Part shown: in pieces, positions 26,149 through 35,788 of the stretch
Layout: the number at the start of each line of letters is the position of its first letter
Numbering within the stretch: position 1 is the stretch's first letter
Assembly: GCA_022361255.1 (NCBI GenBank)
Contig: JAKSBG010000242.1
Coordinates: 1 to 43,560 of the forward strand
Length of the DNA stretch: 43,560 bases
Direction: 5' to 3'
Source: Verrucomicrobiales bacterium
GTDB taxonomy: Bacteria > Verrucomicrobiota > Verrucomicrobiia > Verrucomicrobiales > DEV007
Notes under the pieces: generated by a model
The model's input: only the letters and a program-made list of their open reading frames with translations
What the model was told of the DNA's origin: nothing
Database searches by the model: none
Program-made: the position numbers and the translations under genes

Positions 26149-28923
26149 ATGAGCCATTCCATATCCGTCCGCGCTAATGCCGAATTGATCGATTCGAAAT
26201 ATGCGGATTGGAAATCCGATCCTGATTCCGTTGACGAATCCTGGGCAAGTTTTTTTGAGGGGTTCGAACTGGGACTGACGCAACCGTCTCCGCGAGGTGG
26301 AAAAGCGTTGTTGGCGGACCCGGGAGCCGAGATCGTCGATGGGTTGGATATCGCGACACGGGCACGAATCGTGTCGATGGTGCATCAATATCGATCTCTC
26401 GGTCACACCGCTGCGTGGACCGACCCGCTTGAGCAGGTGACTCCGGAACAACCGTTGCTGAGTCTTGAGCACCTGGGGTTCAAGCCGGAGCACCTCGACG
26501 AGGAAGTTTCAACTCAGTTTTTCCGCGCGGGTAAGCGGATGAAACTGGGGGAAATGATCGATGAACTAAAGGACATTTATTGTAGCAAGATCGGCTTCGA
26601 ATTCATGCACATCCAGACGCCGGATGTTCGCGACTGGTTGCAGGAGAAAATTGAAGCACGAGTTCATGCTCCTGAGTCTTCAATAGAATCGAAGAAAAAC
26701 GCGCTGCGTTGGCTCGCTGAGGCGGAGCTTTTCGAGAAGTTTCTTCATAGAAAATACGTTGGACAGAAGCGGTTTTCATTGGAAGGAGGGGATTCTCTAA
26801 TGGTCGCACTCAACGGCATGGTGGCGAGTTTCCCCCGTTTCGGTGTTCATGAGATGGTAATGGGGATGGCGCACCGGGGGCGACTGAATGTGCTCGCGAA
26901 TTTGCTTCGAAAGCCGCTGACAGTGATTCTTTATGAGTTTTCGGAAAACTATGTTCCAAACCTGGTCGCCGGGGACGGTGATGTGAAGTATCATCTCGGT
27001 TTTGAGTCGGATCTGGATTACGACGGCCATGATATTCGTTTGCATCTCGGTGCTAACCCCAGCCACCTGGAAGCCGTCAACGGGGTCATCGAGGGGAAGG
27101 CGCGGGCACGACAACGCTTGCGCGATCCACAATTACGCGACTCTTTCGTTGAACGGGGCGAGGTCCTTCCTGTTTTGATCCATGGGGACGCTGCTTTTGC
27201 AGGGCAGGGGAGTGTCGCGGAAACGTTGAACCTGTCTCAGTTGCTCGGGTATCGAACTGGTGGAACCGTGCATTTTGTGATCAACAACCAGATCGGCTTC
27301 ACGACAACTCCGAAAGATGCACGATCTTCTGTATATTGCACTGACGTGGCAAAAACAATCGAGGCTCCTGTATTCCATGTGAACGGGGATTCACCGTTGG
27401 ACGTGCTCTTCGTGACGGAGCTCGCATTGGAGTTTCGGCAGGTTTTCGGTCGTGACGTAGTTGTGGATATAGTCTGCTATCGCAGGCACGGACACAATGA
27501 GGGGGATGAGCCGGCATTCACTCTGCCGCAAACATACCGGGAAATCCGCCAACAGGATACACCCTTGAAAGTGTTTCGGGATGAACTGATTCGGAAGGGC
27601 GATCTCACCAACGAAGAGGCCAACGCGATTGAAAACGAATACCAGGAAAAGCTCGACAGCGAGCATGCCGAATTGGAAGCTGCCACAGAAAAGGGCGAAG
27701 GGCACCAGATGGCGGAGGAGATGCCCGAGCCGCAGCCGGAGTTTTCTCATGAGCCTGTCCCCACCGGCGTGCCAATCGAAGTGGTGAGGGATATCGGGAT
27801 GAAAATTTCCACCATTCCCGAGGGAATTTCGGTCAATGAAAAGCTGGAAAAACGCTTTATCAAGCCGCGCCGGGAGGCCGTCGAAACGGGGCAGGGAATC
27901 AGTTGGGCTCTCGGCGAATCACTTGCTTTCGGTTCGCTTCTCAAGGAGGACGTTGCGGTCCGTCTGTCAGGGCAGGACTGTCGGCGGGGGACTTTCAGCC
28001 ACCGCCATGCCGTGCTTTATGACCCGGAGACAAGAAAGCGTTTTACTCCGCTAAACCACCTTTCCGATGACCAGACTCAGAAATTGTGGGTCTACAACAG
28101 CAACCTGTCGGAATTCGCCGTCCTTGGATTCGAATACGGCTATTCAATGACATGCGAAGATGTTCTGGTGTTATGGGAGGCTCAGTTCGGCGACTTTGCG
28201 AACGGTGCGCAGGTTATTATCGATCAGTTTATCAGTTCTGCGGAGTCGAAATGGCAGCGTAGAAGTGATTTGGTAATGCTGTTGCCTCATGGCTATGAAG
28301 GACAGGGGCCCGAACACAGCAGTGCCAGGTTGGAGCGATTTCTCCAGATTTGTGCGGAGCAGAATATGCAAGTATGCAACCTGACAACGCCAGCTCAGTA
28401 TTTTCATGTGTTGCGCCGCCAGGTTGCCCGTGAGTTTCGCAAACCGCTGGTGATCATGACCCCCAAAAGTCTATTGACACACCCTTCCTGTGTATCGAAA
28501 ATCGAGGACTTTGGTGAAGGGACGATTTTTCATGAAGTGCTCGATGACACACGCGAAGATCCGGAAAATGTGAGTCGTCTCATTTTCTGTTCCGGAAAGG
28601 TATACTACGAGCTTGACGACTACCGGAAGAAAAACGAGATCAAAAATGTTGCCATTATTCGATTGGAACAGATTTACCCGTTCTGGGGCAGTCACATCGA
28701 GCAGATCGTTTCGCGTTACGGAAATGCGACGAAGTGGGTATGGTGTCAGGAGGAGCCTCTTAATATGGGGGCGTGGACTTTCGTGGGACCGCGCCTGGAA
28801 AAAATGACAGAGCATTCAGTTCGGTATGCGGGACGCGATACTGCCGCAAGTCCGTCTACAGGCTCGAAAACGATTCATAAGATGGAGCAGCAGCGCCTCA
28901 TCGAAGAAGCTTTCAACAAGTAA
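26149..28923 (+). CDS. sucA: 2-oxoglutarate dehydrogenase E1 component
   Basis: 924 residues, the normal E1o length. The N-terminus SKYADWKSDPDSVDESWASFFEGF is the typical E1o amino-terminal arm. The thiamine diphosphate binding region runs from G346-D347-A-A-F to N379-N380-Q, with GMAHRGRLNVLANLL and HLGANPSHLEAV before it. The C-terminal transketolase-like half includes GYEGQGPEHSSARLERFLQ and the terminal QEEPLNMGAW block. It decarboxylates 2-oxoglutarate and transfers succinyl to the lipoyl group of SucB, encoded 12 bp downstream; the E3 lipoamide dehydrogenase is not in the window. The upstream 184 bp is a divergent control region shared with the gsp operon. Confidence 0.96.
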   Translation: MSHSISVRANAELIDSKYADWKSDPDSVDESWASFFEGFELGLTQPSPRGGKALLADPGAEIVDGLDIATRARIVSMVHQYRSLGHTAAWTDPLEQVTPEQPLLSLEHLGFKPEHLDEEVSTQFFRAGKRMKLGEMIDELKDIYCSKIGFEFMHIQTPDVRDWLQEKIEARVHAPESSIESKKNALRWLAEAELFEKFLHRKYVGQKRFSLEGGDSLMVALNGMVASFPRFGVHEMVMGMAHRGRLNVLANLLRKPLTVILYEFSENYVPNLVAGDGDVKYHLGFESDLDYDGHDIRLHLGANPSHLEAVNGVIEGKARARQRLRDPQLRDSFVERGEVLPVLIHGDAAFAGQGSVAETLNLSQLLGYRTGGTVHFVINNQIGFTTTPKDARSSVYCTDVAKTIEAPVFHVNGDSPLDVLFVTELALEFRQVFGRDVVVDIVCYRRHGHNEGDEPAFTLPQTYREIRQQDTPLKVFRDELIRKGDLTNEEANAIENEYQEKLDSEHAELEAATEKGEGHQMAEEMPEPQPEFSHEPVPTGVPIEVVRDIGMKISTIPEGISVNEKLEKRFIKPRREAVETGQGISWALGESLAFGSLLKEDVAVRLSGQDCRRGTFSHRHAVLYDPETRKRFTPLNHLSDDQTQKLWVYNSNLSEFAVLGFEYGYSMTCEDVLVLWEAQFGDFANGAQVIIDQFISSAESKWQRRSDLVMLLPHGYEGQGPEHSSARLERFLQICAEQNMQVCNLTTPAQYFHVLRRQVAREFRKPLVIMTPKSLLTHPSCVSKIEDFGEGTIFHEVLDDTREDPENVSRLIFCSGKVYYELDDYRKKNEIKNVAIIRLEQIYPFWGSHIEQIVSRYGNATKWVWCQEEPLNMGAWTFVGPRLEKMTEHSVRYAGRDTAASPSTGSKTIHKMEQQRLIEEAFNK

Positions 28924-28935
28924 TATTTTTCACAA

Positions 28936-30174
28936 ATGGCTCACGAAATTAAAATTCCCTCAGTTGGGGAATCCATCACATCTGCCACCCTTGGGACATG
29001 GCACAAAGCTGACAACGAATATGTCGATGCCGGCGAAGTGATTTTAACGATTGAAACTGATAAAATATCGACCGAGCTCGAAACGGATAAAGCCGGTATC
29101 CTGAAGCACCTTGCAGGTGAGGGAGACGAATTGGAAATTGGTGCGGCCGTGGCTTCGATAGAAGAGGGGGAAGCTCCGGAGGGAACTTCGGAGCGGAATG
29201 ATTCCGCCGGGGAAAATGCTCCCGATGAAACTCCTCAGGAAGAAACGGAATCCTCTTCATCGGAAGAAAAAGAAGACAGAATCAAGGCTACTCCGGTTGC
29301 CCGTAAAATAGCAGACGAGCAGGGGATTAATTTATCGAATGTGAAAGGTACGGGAGCCGCAGGAAAGATAACGAAATCAGATGTTATTGGTGCAACCAGT
29401 CAGGAGTCCGGAAAAAGTACAGCCACTCAATCATCTGTTCCGGCAGCAGGGGCGACGCAAGTAGTCGGGGCAGGAAACCGCACAACCCGCACAAAGCTCT
29501 CTCCTCTGCGGCGTAAAATTGCAACACACCTTGTTAATGCGCAACAGGAAGCTGCCATCCTCAGCACGTTCAACGAGTGTGACATGACAAATTTGATGGC
29601 CCTGCGCAAACGGGTGCAGGAGGATTTCGTTGCGAAACATGGGGTTAAGCTGGGATTCATGTCGTTTTTTATCAAAGCGGTTGTGGATGCATTGAAGGCT
29701 GTTCCCGGAATCAATGCACAAATCGACGGCGATGAGATTGTGCAAAACCATTTCTTCGATGTTGGAGTTGCGGTTGGGACAGACAAAGGACTCTTTGTGC
29801 CGGTGGTTCGAGATTGTGATTCCAAGTCATTTGCTGAGATCGAACAGGATATAATTGCCTATGCGACGAAGGCCCGGGAAGGGGCTATCTCTCTGGAAGA
29901 TTTGCAGGGAGGGGTTTTCACAATCACCAACGGTGGCATTTATGGATCTCTCCTCAGTACTCCAATCCTCAATCCGCCTCAGTCCGGGATACTTGGTATG
30001 CACAGCATTCAGCAGCGACCTGTTGCAGTGGATGGTCAGGTGGTAATTCGCCCGATGATGTATCTCGCTTTGAGCTACGATCACCGAATTGTAGATGGAA
30101 AAGAGGCGGTTACTTTTCTGGTGCGGGTTAAAGATTGTATCGAAAATCCGGATAGAATGCTGATCGGGGTCTGA
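28936..30174 (+). CDS. sucB: dihydrolipoyl succinyltransferase, E2 of 2-oxoglutarate dehydrogenase
   Basis: 412 residues. A lipoyl domain (1-~76) carries the ETDK motif, with K43 as the lipoylated lysine. An acidic Glu/Ser linker (~78-115) leads to a peripheral subunit-binding domain (~118-155, [22 protein letters not shown]), a second linker, and the acyltransferase core (~185-412) with H383 in SYDHRIVDG. The enzyme transfers succinyl from the lipoyl arm to CoA in the TCA cycle. The gene sits 12 bp after sucA, so the pair is co-transcribed. Paralogous E2s share this layout; adjacency to E1o decides the assignment. Confidence 0.95.
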   Translation: MAHEIKIPSVGESITSATLGTWHKADNEYVDAGEVILTIETDKISTELETDKAGILKHLAGEGDELEIGAAVASIEEGEAPEGTSERNDSAGENAPDETPQEETESSSSEEKEDRIKATPVARKIADEQGINLSNVKGTGAAGKITKSDVIGATSQESGKSTATQSSVPAAGATQVVGAGNRTTRTKLSPLRRKIATHLVNAQQEAAILSTFNECDMTNLMALRKRVQEDFVAKHGVKLGFMSFFIKAVVDALKAVPGINAQIDGDEIVQNHFFDVGVAVGTDKGLFVPVVRDCDSKSFAEIEQDIIAYATKAREGAISLEDLQGGVFTITNGGIYGSLLSTPILNPPQSGILGMHSIQQRPVAVDGQVVIRPMMYLALSYDHRIVDGKEAVTFLVRVKDCIENPDRMLIGV

Positions 30175-30234
30175 ACGAATCCGGAAAAAATTGTGAAATC
30201 GTGACAGTCGCCCCGGCTAGATTAAGGGTGAACT

Positions 30235-32502
30235 ATGTCGTCGCGAATTCCGGAGGAACCTGATATTGATGCCTGGCTGTCCGGTCAGCTCTCCAGCGAA
30301 GAGTCACTCGCATTTGAAAGTCAGTTGGAGGAGATCGAACCGTCTCTGACTCCGGAGCAGGATGACTCCACTGATGAATGGAGTGGTTTCAAGCCGGTCT
30401 CACATTCGCCTGAGGTGTCCGGTTTAGTCGAAATGGTAAAAACGCAGTCCGGGACTCTCGAAATTTTGAGCCCCCAACACGAATGCTGGCAGGATTTTGT
30501 TGATCCGGGAGATGGCTCACCGGGAATGCTTGGGCACCTTGGGGTCTATGAATTGCTGGAGGTTATTGCCATCGGGGGAATGGGAATTGTCTTCAAGGCA
30601 TGGGACCCTGATCTGAAACGACATGCAGCATTGAAGATGATTGCTCCGGGCTTGATCGGGAACTCCCGCGCCTGTGAGCGTTTCCTTCGCGAAGCGCGAG
30701 CTGCCGCAAAGTTGGAGCACGAAAATATACTTCCGATCTACGGGGTGTATCATGAGCCGGTTCCGTATTTCACGATGAAATTCGCGGCAGGAGGAACTCT
30801 CGAGGAACGGGTTCATCGTGAGGGCTCCCTGGGCTTTGTGCAAACGAGATTGATCGCATTGCAAATCGCGTCTGCACTGAAGGCTGCCCATGCGGAGGGA
30901 ATTGTCCATCGCGACATCAAGCCGGCGAACGTACTTTTTGATGGAGAAGGCGAGCATCTCCGTGTCTGTGATTTCGGAATAGCCCGCAGTGTTGAAGATC
31001 CGGGTCTGACATATGCGGGGGTCATTACCGGAACCCCCCGGTATATGTCTCCCGAGCAGGCGTCCGGTGCAAAGACAGATGAACGATGCGACCTCTTTTC
31101 ATTGGGAGCTGTCCTGTATTTTTGCGCGGCGGCAGAGGCCCCATTCGACGGGGATACGACCATTTCAGTTTTGCAGAACGTATCCGCTTCGAACGATGTG
31201 ACCGTGCGAACGCGGGAGTATCCTTCCTGGTTTCGCCGGCTTATCGAAAACCTGCTTTCAAAGAATCCTGATCACAGGCCTGCGACAGCGAACGAGGTCA
31301 TAGAGCTGATCGAGACATGCTCCTCACCAAGGTCGGCTCGCGAAAAGCGATCCCGGCGACGGGTGATTTTCGGAATCGGTGCTGCCGGAGTTGCGTCTTT
31401 TTCAGTGGCTCAATTTTGGGAACAACGTGACACCATTCTTCCCGGATACTCTGCGGACAATTTTGATCCCCATCGACCGCCCAGTATTGCCATTCGGGAA
31501 ACAGGGGAGAAGTTCGCGTCTTTTGAATCCCTGTTTGAAGTCGTCACTGATGGATCTGTTGTCGAGCTGGAGGGGAGGCTTGTATGTGATCGCCAATACG
31601 ACGGACCCGAGGGAATAAGCCTGCAGTTTGTTGCAGGCAAGGGCGGCGCAACCGTGGTTGCAAGTCATAGCCAGTATGCACTTTACATGCAGGGGACGAC
31701 TTCGTTTCGGGGCATTCGCTTCCTCCGCGAAAACTGGACAGGACCATTGAAGCCGATTCTCGGAGTCGCGGCACCGGGAGGCTATGCCCGCTTCGAAAAC
31801 TGCCTGTTTCGCAGCCGTCCTCCCTCTCATGAGGAATTTGGTGGTGACGGGGTAGCGATAATCGATTGTGACCTCGCCGAGATCGAGGAGTGCAAGTTTG
31901 ATATGCCAAGTGGTACCAGTGTTCTTCTTGTCGGCAATAACATTGGGAAGGGAGAAATGCGAACAGATGTCTCGCGTTGTGTTTCTGTTAGTCAAATCGC
32001 AATCTTCCGTAGAAATGTCAGTGAAATTTCCCATCAGACGCTTAACTGCTCCGACAGTGTTTTCCTGACGGATTATTTTATGGTTGATTCCTACCGGAAT
32101 TCATTTTTTCCCTGGAGTGCGATGTTCCGTGGCTGTCTTGTGGACTGCGGCATGGCTGTGTATTTCGACGCTGACTTTGAGCCGGATGTATTTGAAAGAG
32201 ACAATAGCTGGAATTCACAGAGGTGCGCTTTCAGGGAGAATGTCCCTTTTCTGGCTACAAACGCCGGAAAGGACAAAGTGCCCCCGGTTTCAAATCAAGT
32301 GACTCTGTGCCATACGCTGGAGGAGTTTCTTGCCCCCTTGTCAGATTCACAATCGGTTGACGACCGGATTGGACTGCCTCTGGACAGGAAACGATGGGAG
32401 GACTCCGGGCGGCGAATTGAAGACATTCAGAAATTTGTTTCCTCTGAATGGCAGGGCTTCATGAGCCGAACTTTGCGCATACTTCCTGAAGTCCAGAAAT
32501 AA
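30235..32502 (+). CDS. Ser/Thr protein kinase with TM segment and probable right-handed beta-helix domain
   Basis: 755 residues. Residues 1-~95 are an acidic N-terminal segment with a WLSGQLSSEESLAFESQL helix like those preceding many planctomycete/verrucomicrobial kinases. The kinase domain (~103-360) has a degenerate glycine loop (IGGMGIVFKAW), K134, H225-R-D227 with KPANV, D246-F-G and GTPRYMSPEQASG. A hydrophobic segment at about 376-396 is followed by ~355 residues with repeating short strands (SVVELEGRLVCD, GISLQFVAGKGGATVVA, TTSFRGIRFL, GYARFENCLFRS), suggestive of a pectate-lyase-type beta-helix outside the cytoplasm. Upstream AAGGGTG suits a ribosome site. It is probably an envelope sensor kinase; the ligand is unknown. 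Confidence 0.88.
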   Translation: MSSRIPEEPDIDAWLSGQLSSEESLAFESQLEEIEPSLTPEQDDSTDEWSGFKPVSHSPEVSGLVEMVKTQSGTLEILSPQHECWQDFVDPGDGSPGMLGHLGVYELLEVIAIGGMGIVFKAWDPDLKRHAALKMIAPGLIGNSRACERFLREARAAAKLEHENILPIYGVYHEPVPYFTMKFAAGGTLEERVHREGSLGFVQTRLIALQIASALKAAHAEGIVHRDIKPANVLFDGEGEHLRVCDFGIARSVEDPGLTYAGVITGTPRYMSPEQASGAKTDERCDLFSLGAVLYFCAAAEAPFDGDTTISVLQNVSASNDVTVRTREYPSWFRRLIENLLSKNPDHRPATANEVIELIETCSSPRSAREKRSRRRVIFGIGAAGVASFSVAQFWEQRDTILPGYSADNFDPHRPPSIAIRETGEKFASFESLFEVVTDGSVVELEGRLVCDRQYDGPEGISLQFVAGKGGATVVASHSQYALYMQGTTSFRGIRFLRENWTGPLKPILGVAAPGGYARFENCLFRSRPPSHEEFGGDGVAIIDCDLAEIEECKFDMPSGTSVLLVGNNIGKGEMRTDVSRCVSVSQIAIFRRNVSEISHQTLNCSDSVFLTDYFMVDSYRNSFFPWSAMFRGCLVDCGMAVYFDADFEPDVFERDNSWNSQRCAFRENVPFLATNAGKDKVPPVSNQVTLCHTLEEFLAPLSDSQSVDDRIGLPLDRKRWEDSGRRIEDIQKFVSSEWQGFMSRTLRILPEVQK

Positions 32503-32626
32503 GTCCGCTCAGAGGAAAAAATGAAACGGAGGGTTCTCAGCAGGGTTTGGATAAAGGTCGAAGAGCGAACAATGCTTCCTTTCCCCCTTCTGAAAATGGT
32601 AAAAACAACGTAAAGAATCCCGCACT

Positions 32627-35083
32627 ATGAAGCTTTCCAGCGTCTTGTTTGTTTTTCTCTCTGCCGTGCTTGTTTCGATGGGCGGAGAGGGAGTGTCCGC
32701 CCCGTCGGATCGCATTGATGAACTGGTGGAGATCAAGCTGAGAGAACAGGGGGGAGAGCCGAATGCTGAAATCCAGGATGCGGTTTTTCTCCGGAGGATT
32801 TACCTTGATGTTGTGGGACGGATTCCAACGATTGAAGAGGCGGAGGCATTCTATGGCGCGGGTTACAAAAGGGACCGGAAACATCTAATCGACGATCTTC
32901 TGGCCAGTGAGGGATACGTGTCTGATTCCTACCATACATGGGCTGACATTCTCCGTATCAATGGTGAGCCGGGTGGAACCGTCAGTTCCGCGTACGAGCT
33001 CTGGGTGAAAAACGCACTTCGGAAAAATATGTCTTATGACGAGTTTGTGTATTCCCTGGTAACGGCCGAAGGGAAATTCTGGGAGAACGGAGCGGTAGGC
33101 TACTATTTCAGGGACCGGGGAATGCCTCTCGAAAATATGTCGAATACGGTTCGGGTTTTTCTGGGAACACGGCTCGAGTGTGCTCAGTGCCACAACCACC
33201 CTTTCGATAAATGGACGCAGATGGACTATTTCAAAATGGCATCGTTCAGCTACGGGATGAATACGCGAAATTATGACTCCCTTAATCGCAGCCTTGCCCT
33301 CCGTGAAAACAGGAAAGACGTTGAAAGGGCATACCGGGCAAAGGCTTTGGAATTAACAGGAAAGAGAAACTTCCCTGTTTTCGCAAAACTGAGTGCACTT
33401 GATCGTTACATGGAGACGGTACCGGAAGTTCCGGAGACGGATTTCAGCGATCTGACAAAGAAGCAGCGGAAGAAACTCGGGAAAAAGGGCCGGGTAGGTC
33501 AAAATGCTCGCGTCGGAATTGCTTATCACACCGTGCTGGGGCTGACGAAGGAGGAATTTGCCGGGGTCGTTGAAGAATGCCTGACTGCTGCCGGGGAAGT
33601 ATCGGGGCGGCGGTCGACAATGCGGGAGGTTCTCAATGAACTTTACGATCCTCTGCAATACACCGCTGTTTCCAGAACTGATAAACTCGCAGAGTTGCCT
33701 CACGATTATTCCTACGAAGACGCCAAGCCTCACGATACCGTGCTGCCGGCCACAATGTTCGGTGACGAAATTGAGCTGGGTGAATCTGAAAGCCGGATCG
33801 AAGCGTACGGACGATGGATGACATCCCCCGGGAACCCAACTTTTACCAAAGTGATCGTGAACCGGCTTTGGAAAGAGGTATTCGGCCACGGGATTTTTGA
33901 GCCGGTTGACGAACTGACCGATCAAACTGTTGTCAGCAATCCGGAGTTAATAGCCTATCTTGAAGAGTTGATGATCGAACTCGATTATGACATGCGCGCA
34001 TTTCAGGCAGTGCTGTATAACTCGAAGACCTATCAGCGCGGTGCGTACGCAGGCGAACTTGAGCCGGGTATGCCGTATTATTTCCCGGGCCCCAGACTTC
34101 GACGTATGTCAGCAGAGCAGATCTGGGACTCTCTGGTCGCTCTCGCTCTACCTGAGTCGGATCTCTACCAGCCAAATCTGGAGAAAAAGCTCACCGCGAT
34201 TGACCGGGTGGGAAAGATTCATGCGAGCCTGGAAGAGCGTCCTTTCGACGAGTTTATGGAAATGCTTCGTGAAGTCGAGCCGATCGTAGTTAGGCTGGAA
34301 ACGGATGCCGCGGAATTTCGGGAGGCTGCGGCCGTAGCAAGAGAAAACGGTGATGTTTCGGAATGGCGTAAGATTCGAAACGAATACCAGAAGAGAAAAA
34401 GGCAGATGTCCCGCGATATTGCAAAGATCGCTTATGATAATCTTGAGGAGGAGATTGACGGAGGCAATCTCCTCCTCGCGATGGGGTTTCTCGATACGGG
34501 AGGACAGTTAACTTCTGAGATGGATGCAAGTGAAGTAGGTATGGATACCAGATACATCACGACGAAGCTTCCGGCTGAGACGACGGGAAATAGAAAGAAA
34601 ACCGGTCTCGGTAAAGCTGTCCGAAAGGAAATGAGAAAATCAGGGGATGGGGCCCGTGAGTCCAGGACCGCGATTCGTGAAGACATTGAGACGTACAGAA
34701 CGATGATTTCCGGAATGGCCCGGGCGTCTGAATTACCGTCTCCTGCAAAACGGGGACATTTTCTCAGGGACTTTGGACAGTCGGATCGCGAAGTGATCGA
34801 GAATGCGGCGGATCTAGCTTCGGTTCCGCAGGCTTTGAATCTGCTAAACGGTTCTGTAGTCGAAGCGCTTACGAACCGGTTTTCGGTCTTTGGTCGCCGA
34901 ATTCATACAGCAGGAAACGTAGAAGAGAAGACCCGCATGATATTTCAGGCGATGCTCACAAGGGAGCCAACGGAAAAAGAGCTGAATCTCGTTCGCGAGG
35001 AAGTCGAGGCGAACGGGAATGATGCCTACGAAGGAATCGTTTGGGCTCTGCTTAACACGCGTCAGTTCCTGTTTGTAGAATGA
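32627..35083 (+). CDS. DUF1549/DUF1553 secreted protein with CxxCH motif
   Basis: 818 residues with a signal peptide (about 1-25). The N-terminal DUF1549 region spans DAVFLRRIYLDVVGRIPTIEEA to the FLGTRLECAQCHNHPFDKW motif (C185-x-x-C188-H189). The C-terminal DUF1553 region starts near NPTFTKVIVNRLWKEVFGHGIFEPVDE and ends in LTREPTEKELNL...LLNTRQFLFVE. Such proteins are abundant in Planctomycetes and Verrucomicrobia, usually paired with a DUF1501 gene and sometimes with a cytochrome domain. Neither is present here. The biochemical role is unknown; the CxxCH could bind haem or metal, or form a disulfide. A charged helical insert lies between ~530 and ~690. Confidence 0.85.
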   Translation: MKLSSVLFVFLSAVLVSMGGEGVSAPSDRIDELVEIKLREQGGEPNAEIQDAVFLRRIYLDVVGRIPTIEEAEAFYGAGYKRDRKHLIDDLLASEGYVSDSYHTWADILRINGEPGGTVSSAYELWVKNALRKNMSYDEFVYSLVTAEGKFWENGAVGYYFRDRGMPLENMSNTVRVFLGTRLECAQCHNHPFDKWTQMDYFKMASFSYGMNTRNYDSLNRSLALRENRKDVERAYRAKALELTGKRNFPVFAKLSALDRYMETVPEVPETDFSDLTKKQRKKLGKKGRVGQNARVGIAYHTVLGLTKEEFAGVVEECLTAAGEVSGRRSTMREVLNELYDPLQYTAVSRTDKLAELPHDYSYEDAKPHDTVLPATMFGDEIELGESESRIEAYGRWMTSPGNPTFTKVIVNRLWKEVFGHGIFEPVDELTDQTVVSNPELIAYLEELMIELDYDMRAFQAVLYNSKTYQRGAYAGELEPGMPYYFPGPRLRRMSAEQIWDSLVALALPESDLYQPNLEKKLTAIDRVGKIHASLEERPFDEFMEMLREVEPIVVRLETDAAEFREAAAVARENGDVSEWRKIRNEYQKRKRQMSRDIAKIAYDNLEEEIDGGNLLLAMGFLDTGGQLTSEMDASEVGMDTRYITTKLPAETTGNRKKTGLGKAVRKEMRKSGDGARESRTAIREDIETYRTMISGMARASELPSPAKRGHFLRDFGQSDREVIENAADLASVPQALNLLNGSVVEALTNRFSVFGRRIHTAGNVEEKTRMIFQAMLTREPTEKELNLVREEVEANGNDAYEGIVWALLNTRQFLFVE

Positions 35084-35258
35084 TGAAATAAAACTATGGC
35101 GCATTGTAGGAAACGCGTCCATATTCCGCCCGCTTGATCGTCGAGCGAGACTATATTGTTCCCGCGAGGAACCTTGCTCCCCCGCAGTTTACTGCGCCAT
35201 GCATGGTCCTGAGGATTTTGTTTTTGGTCTTACCGGCGATCAGGCGACTTCTATTTTT

Positions 35259-35774
35259 ATGAAGCGAACTGCGTTTTTCCCTGCTCTTGCGTTCGCTGCT
35301 TTTCTAACCGGTTGTGGACAGAAAAGCTATGTTGATATTCCCGAAGTTGCGCGTGCACCCGACTTTGTCAGTGAGAGGCATCTTTCGTTCCGCGGGACCG
35401 CCCGTGTCGACCTCTCCGGAATCCACCGGTGGCGTGCCGGTTCAGTCGGCCCAAATAAAACTGCAGCAGCAGGTGGCCAGAATTATCGCTATGTCATTCC
35501 GGTAGTTGCGGATGGTTGGGACAAATCAGAACCCGTTCCACTATGGGTTTCTTTTCCCGTGACAAAACGAGATCAGCGTCAGGAAATGGGAGCGCTCAGA
35601 GCCGCTTTGCAGGCCGGGACGATTCGTGGACAAAACGTTGACTTTCCCGAGCGTACAACCGGTATCGTGAGGGGAAAATCCGCCTGGCAGAGCGCCGTGG
35701 AAAATGCCGAAGCGACACACGGTATACGAAGCAATCCGCGCGCACCGATTGTTTCTTGGCGGCCGCGCAGGTGA
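35259..35774 (+). CDS. small lipoprotein of unknown function
   Basis: 171 residues from ATG 35259, giving a lipoprotein signal peptide MKRTAFFPALAFAAFLTGC with lipobox L-T-G-C19. The frame is open upstream to 35199, but that would bury the signal sequence behind 20 unrelated residues. After the lipid-anchored Cys the protein is soluble, with a strand-rich middle (NYRYVIPVVADGWDKSEPVPLWVSFPV) and a basic C-terminus ending WRPRR. I do not recognise the family. It is convergent with the thioredoxin-fold gene (14 bp between stops). Confidence 0.65.
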   Translation: MKRTAFFPALAFAAFLTGCGQKSYVDIPEVARAPDFVSERHLSFRGTARVDLSGIHRWRAGSVGPNKTAAAGGQNYRYVIPVVADGWDKSEPVPLWVSFPVTKRDQRQEMGALRAALQAGTIRGQNVDFPERTTGIVRGKSAWQSAVENAEATHGIRSNPRAPIVSWRPRR

Positions 35775-35788
35775 CTGAACCGGGTTTG

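Noticed and set aside
32521-32613. 30-codon frame between the kinase and DUF1549 genes
   Set aside because: Too short, basic chance composition and no convincing ribosome site.
33179-33193. CxxCH as proof of a cytochrome c
   Set aside because: A single CxxCH in a DUF1549 domain, without a cytochrome c fold around it, does not establish haem binding.
35130-35160. Promoter TTGATC/TATATT before the lipoprotein gene
   Set aside because: The spacer is only about 12 bp, too short for a sigma70 promoter.
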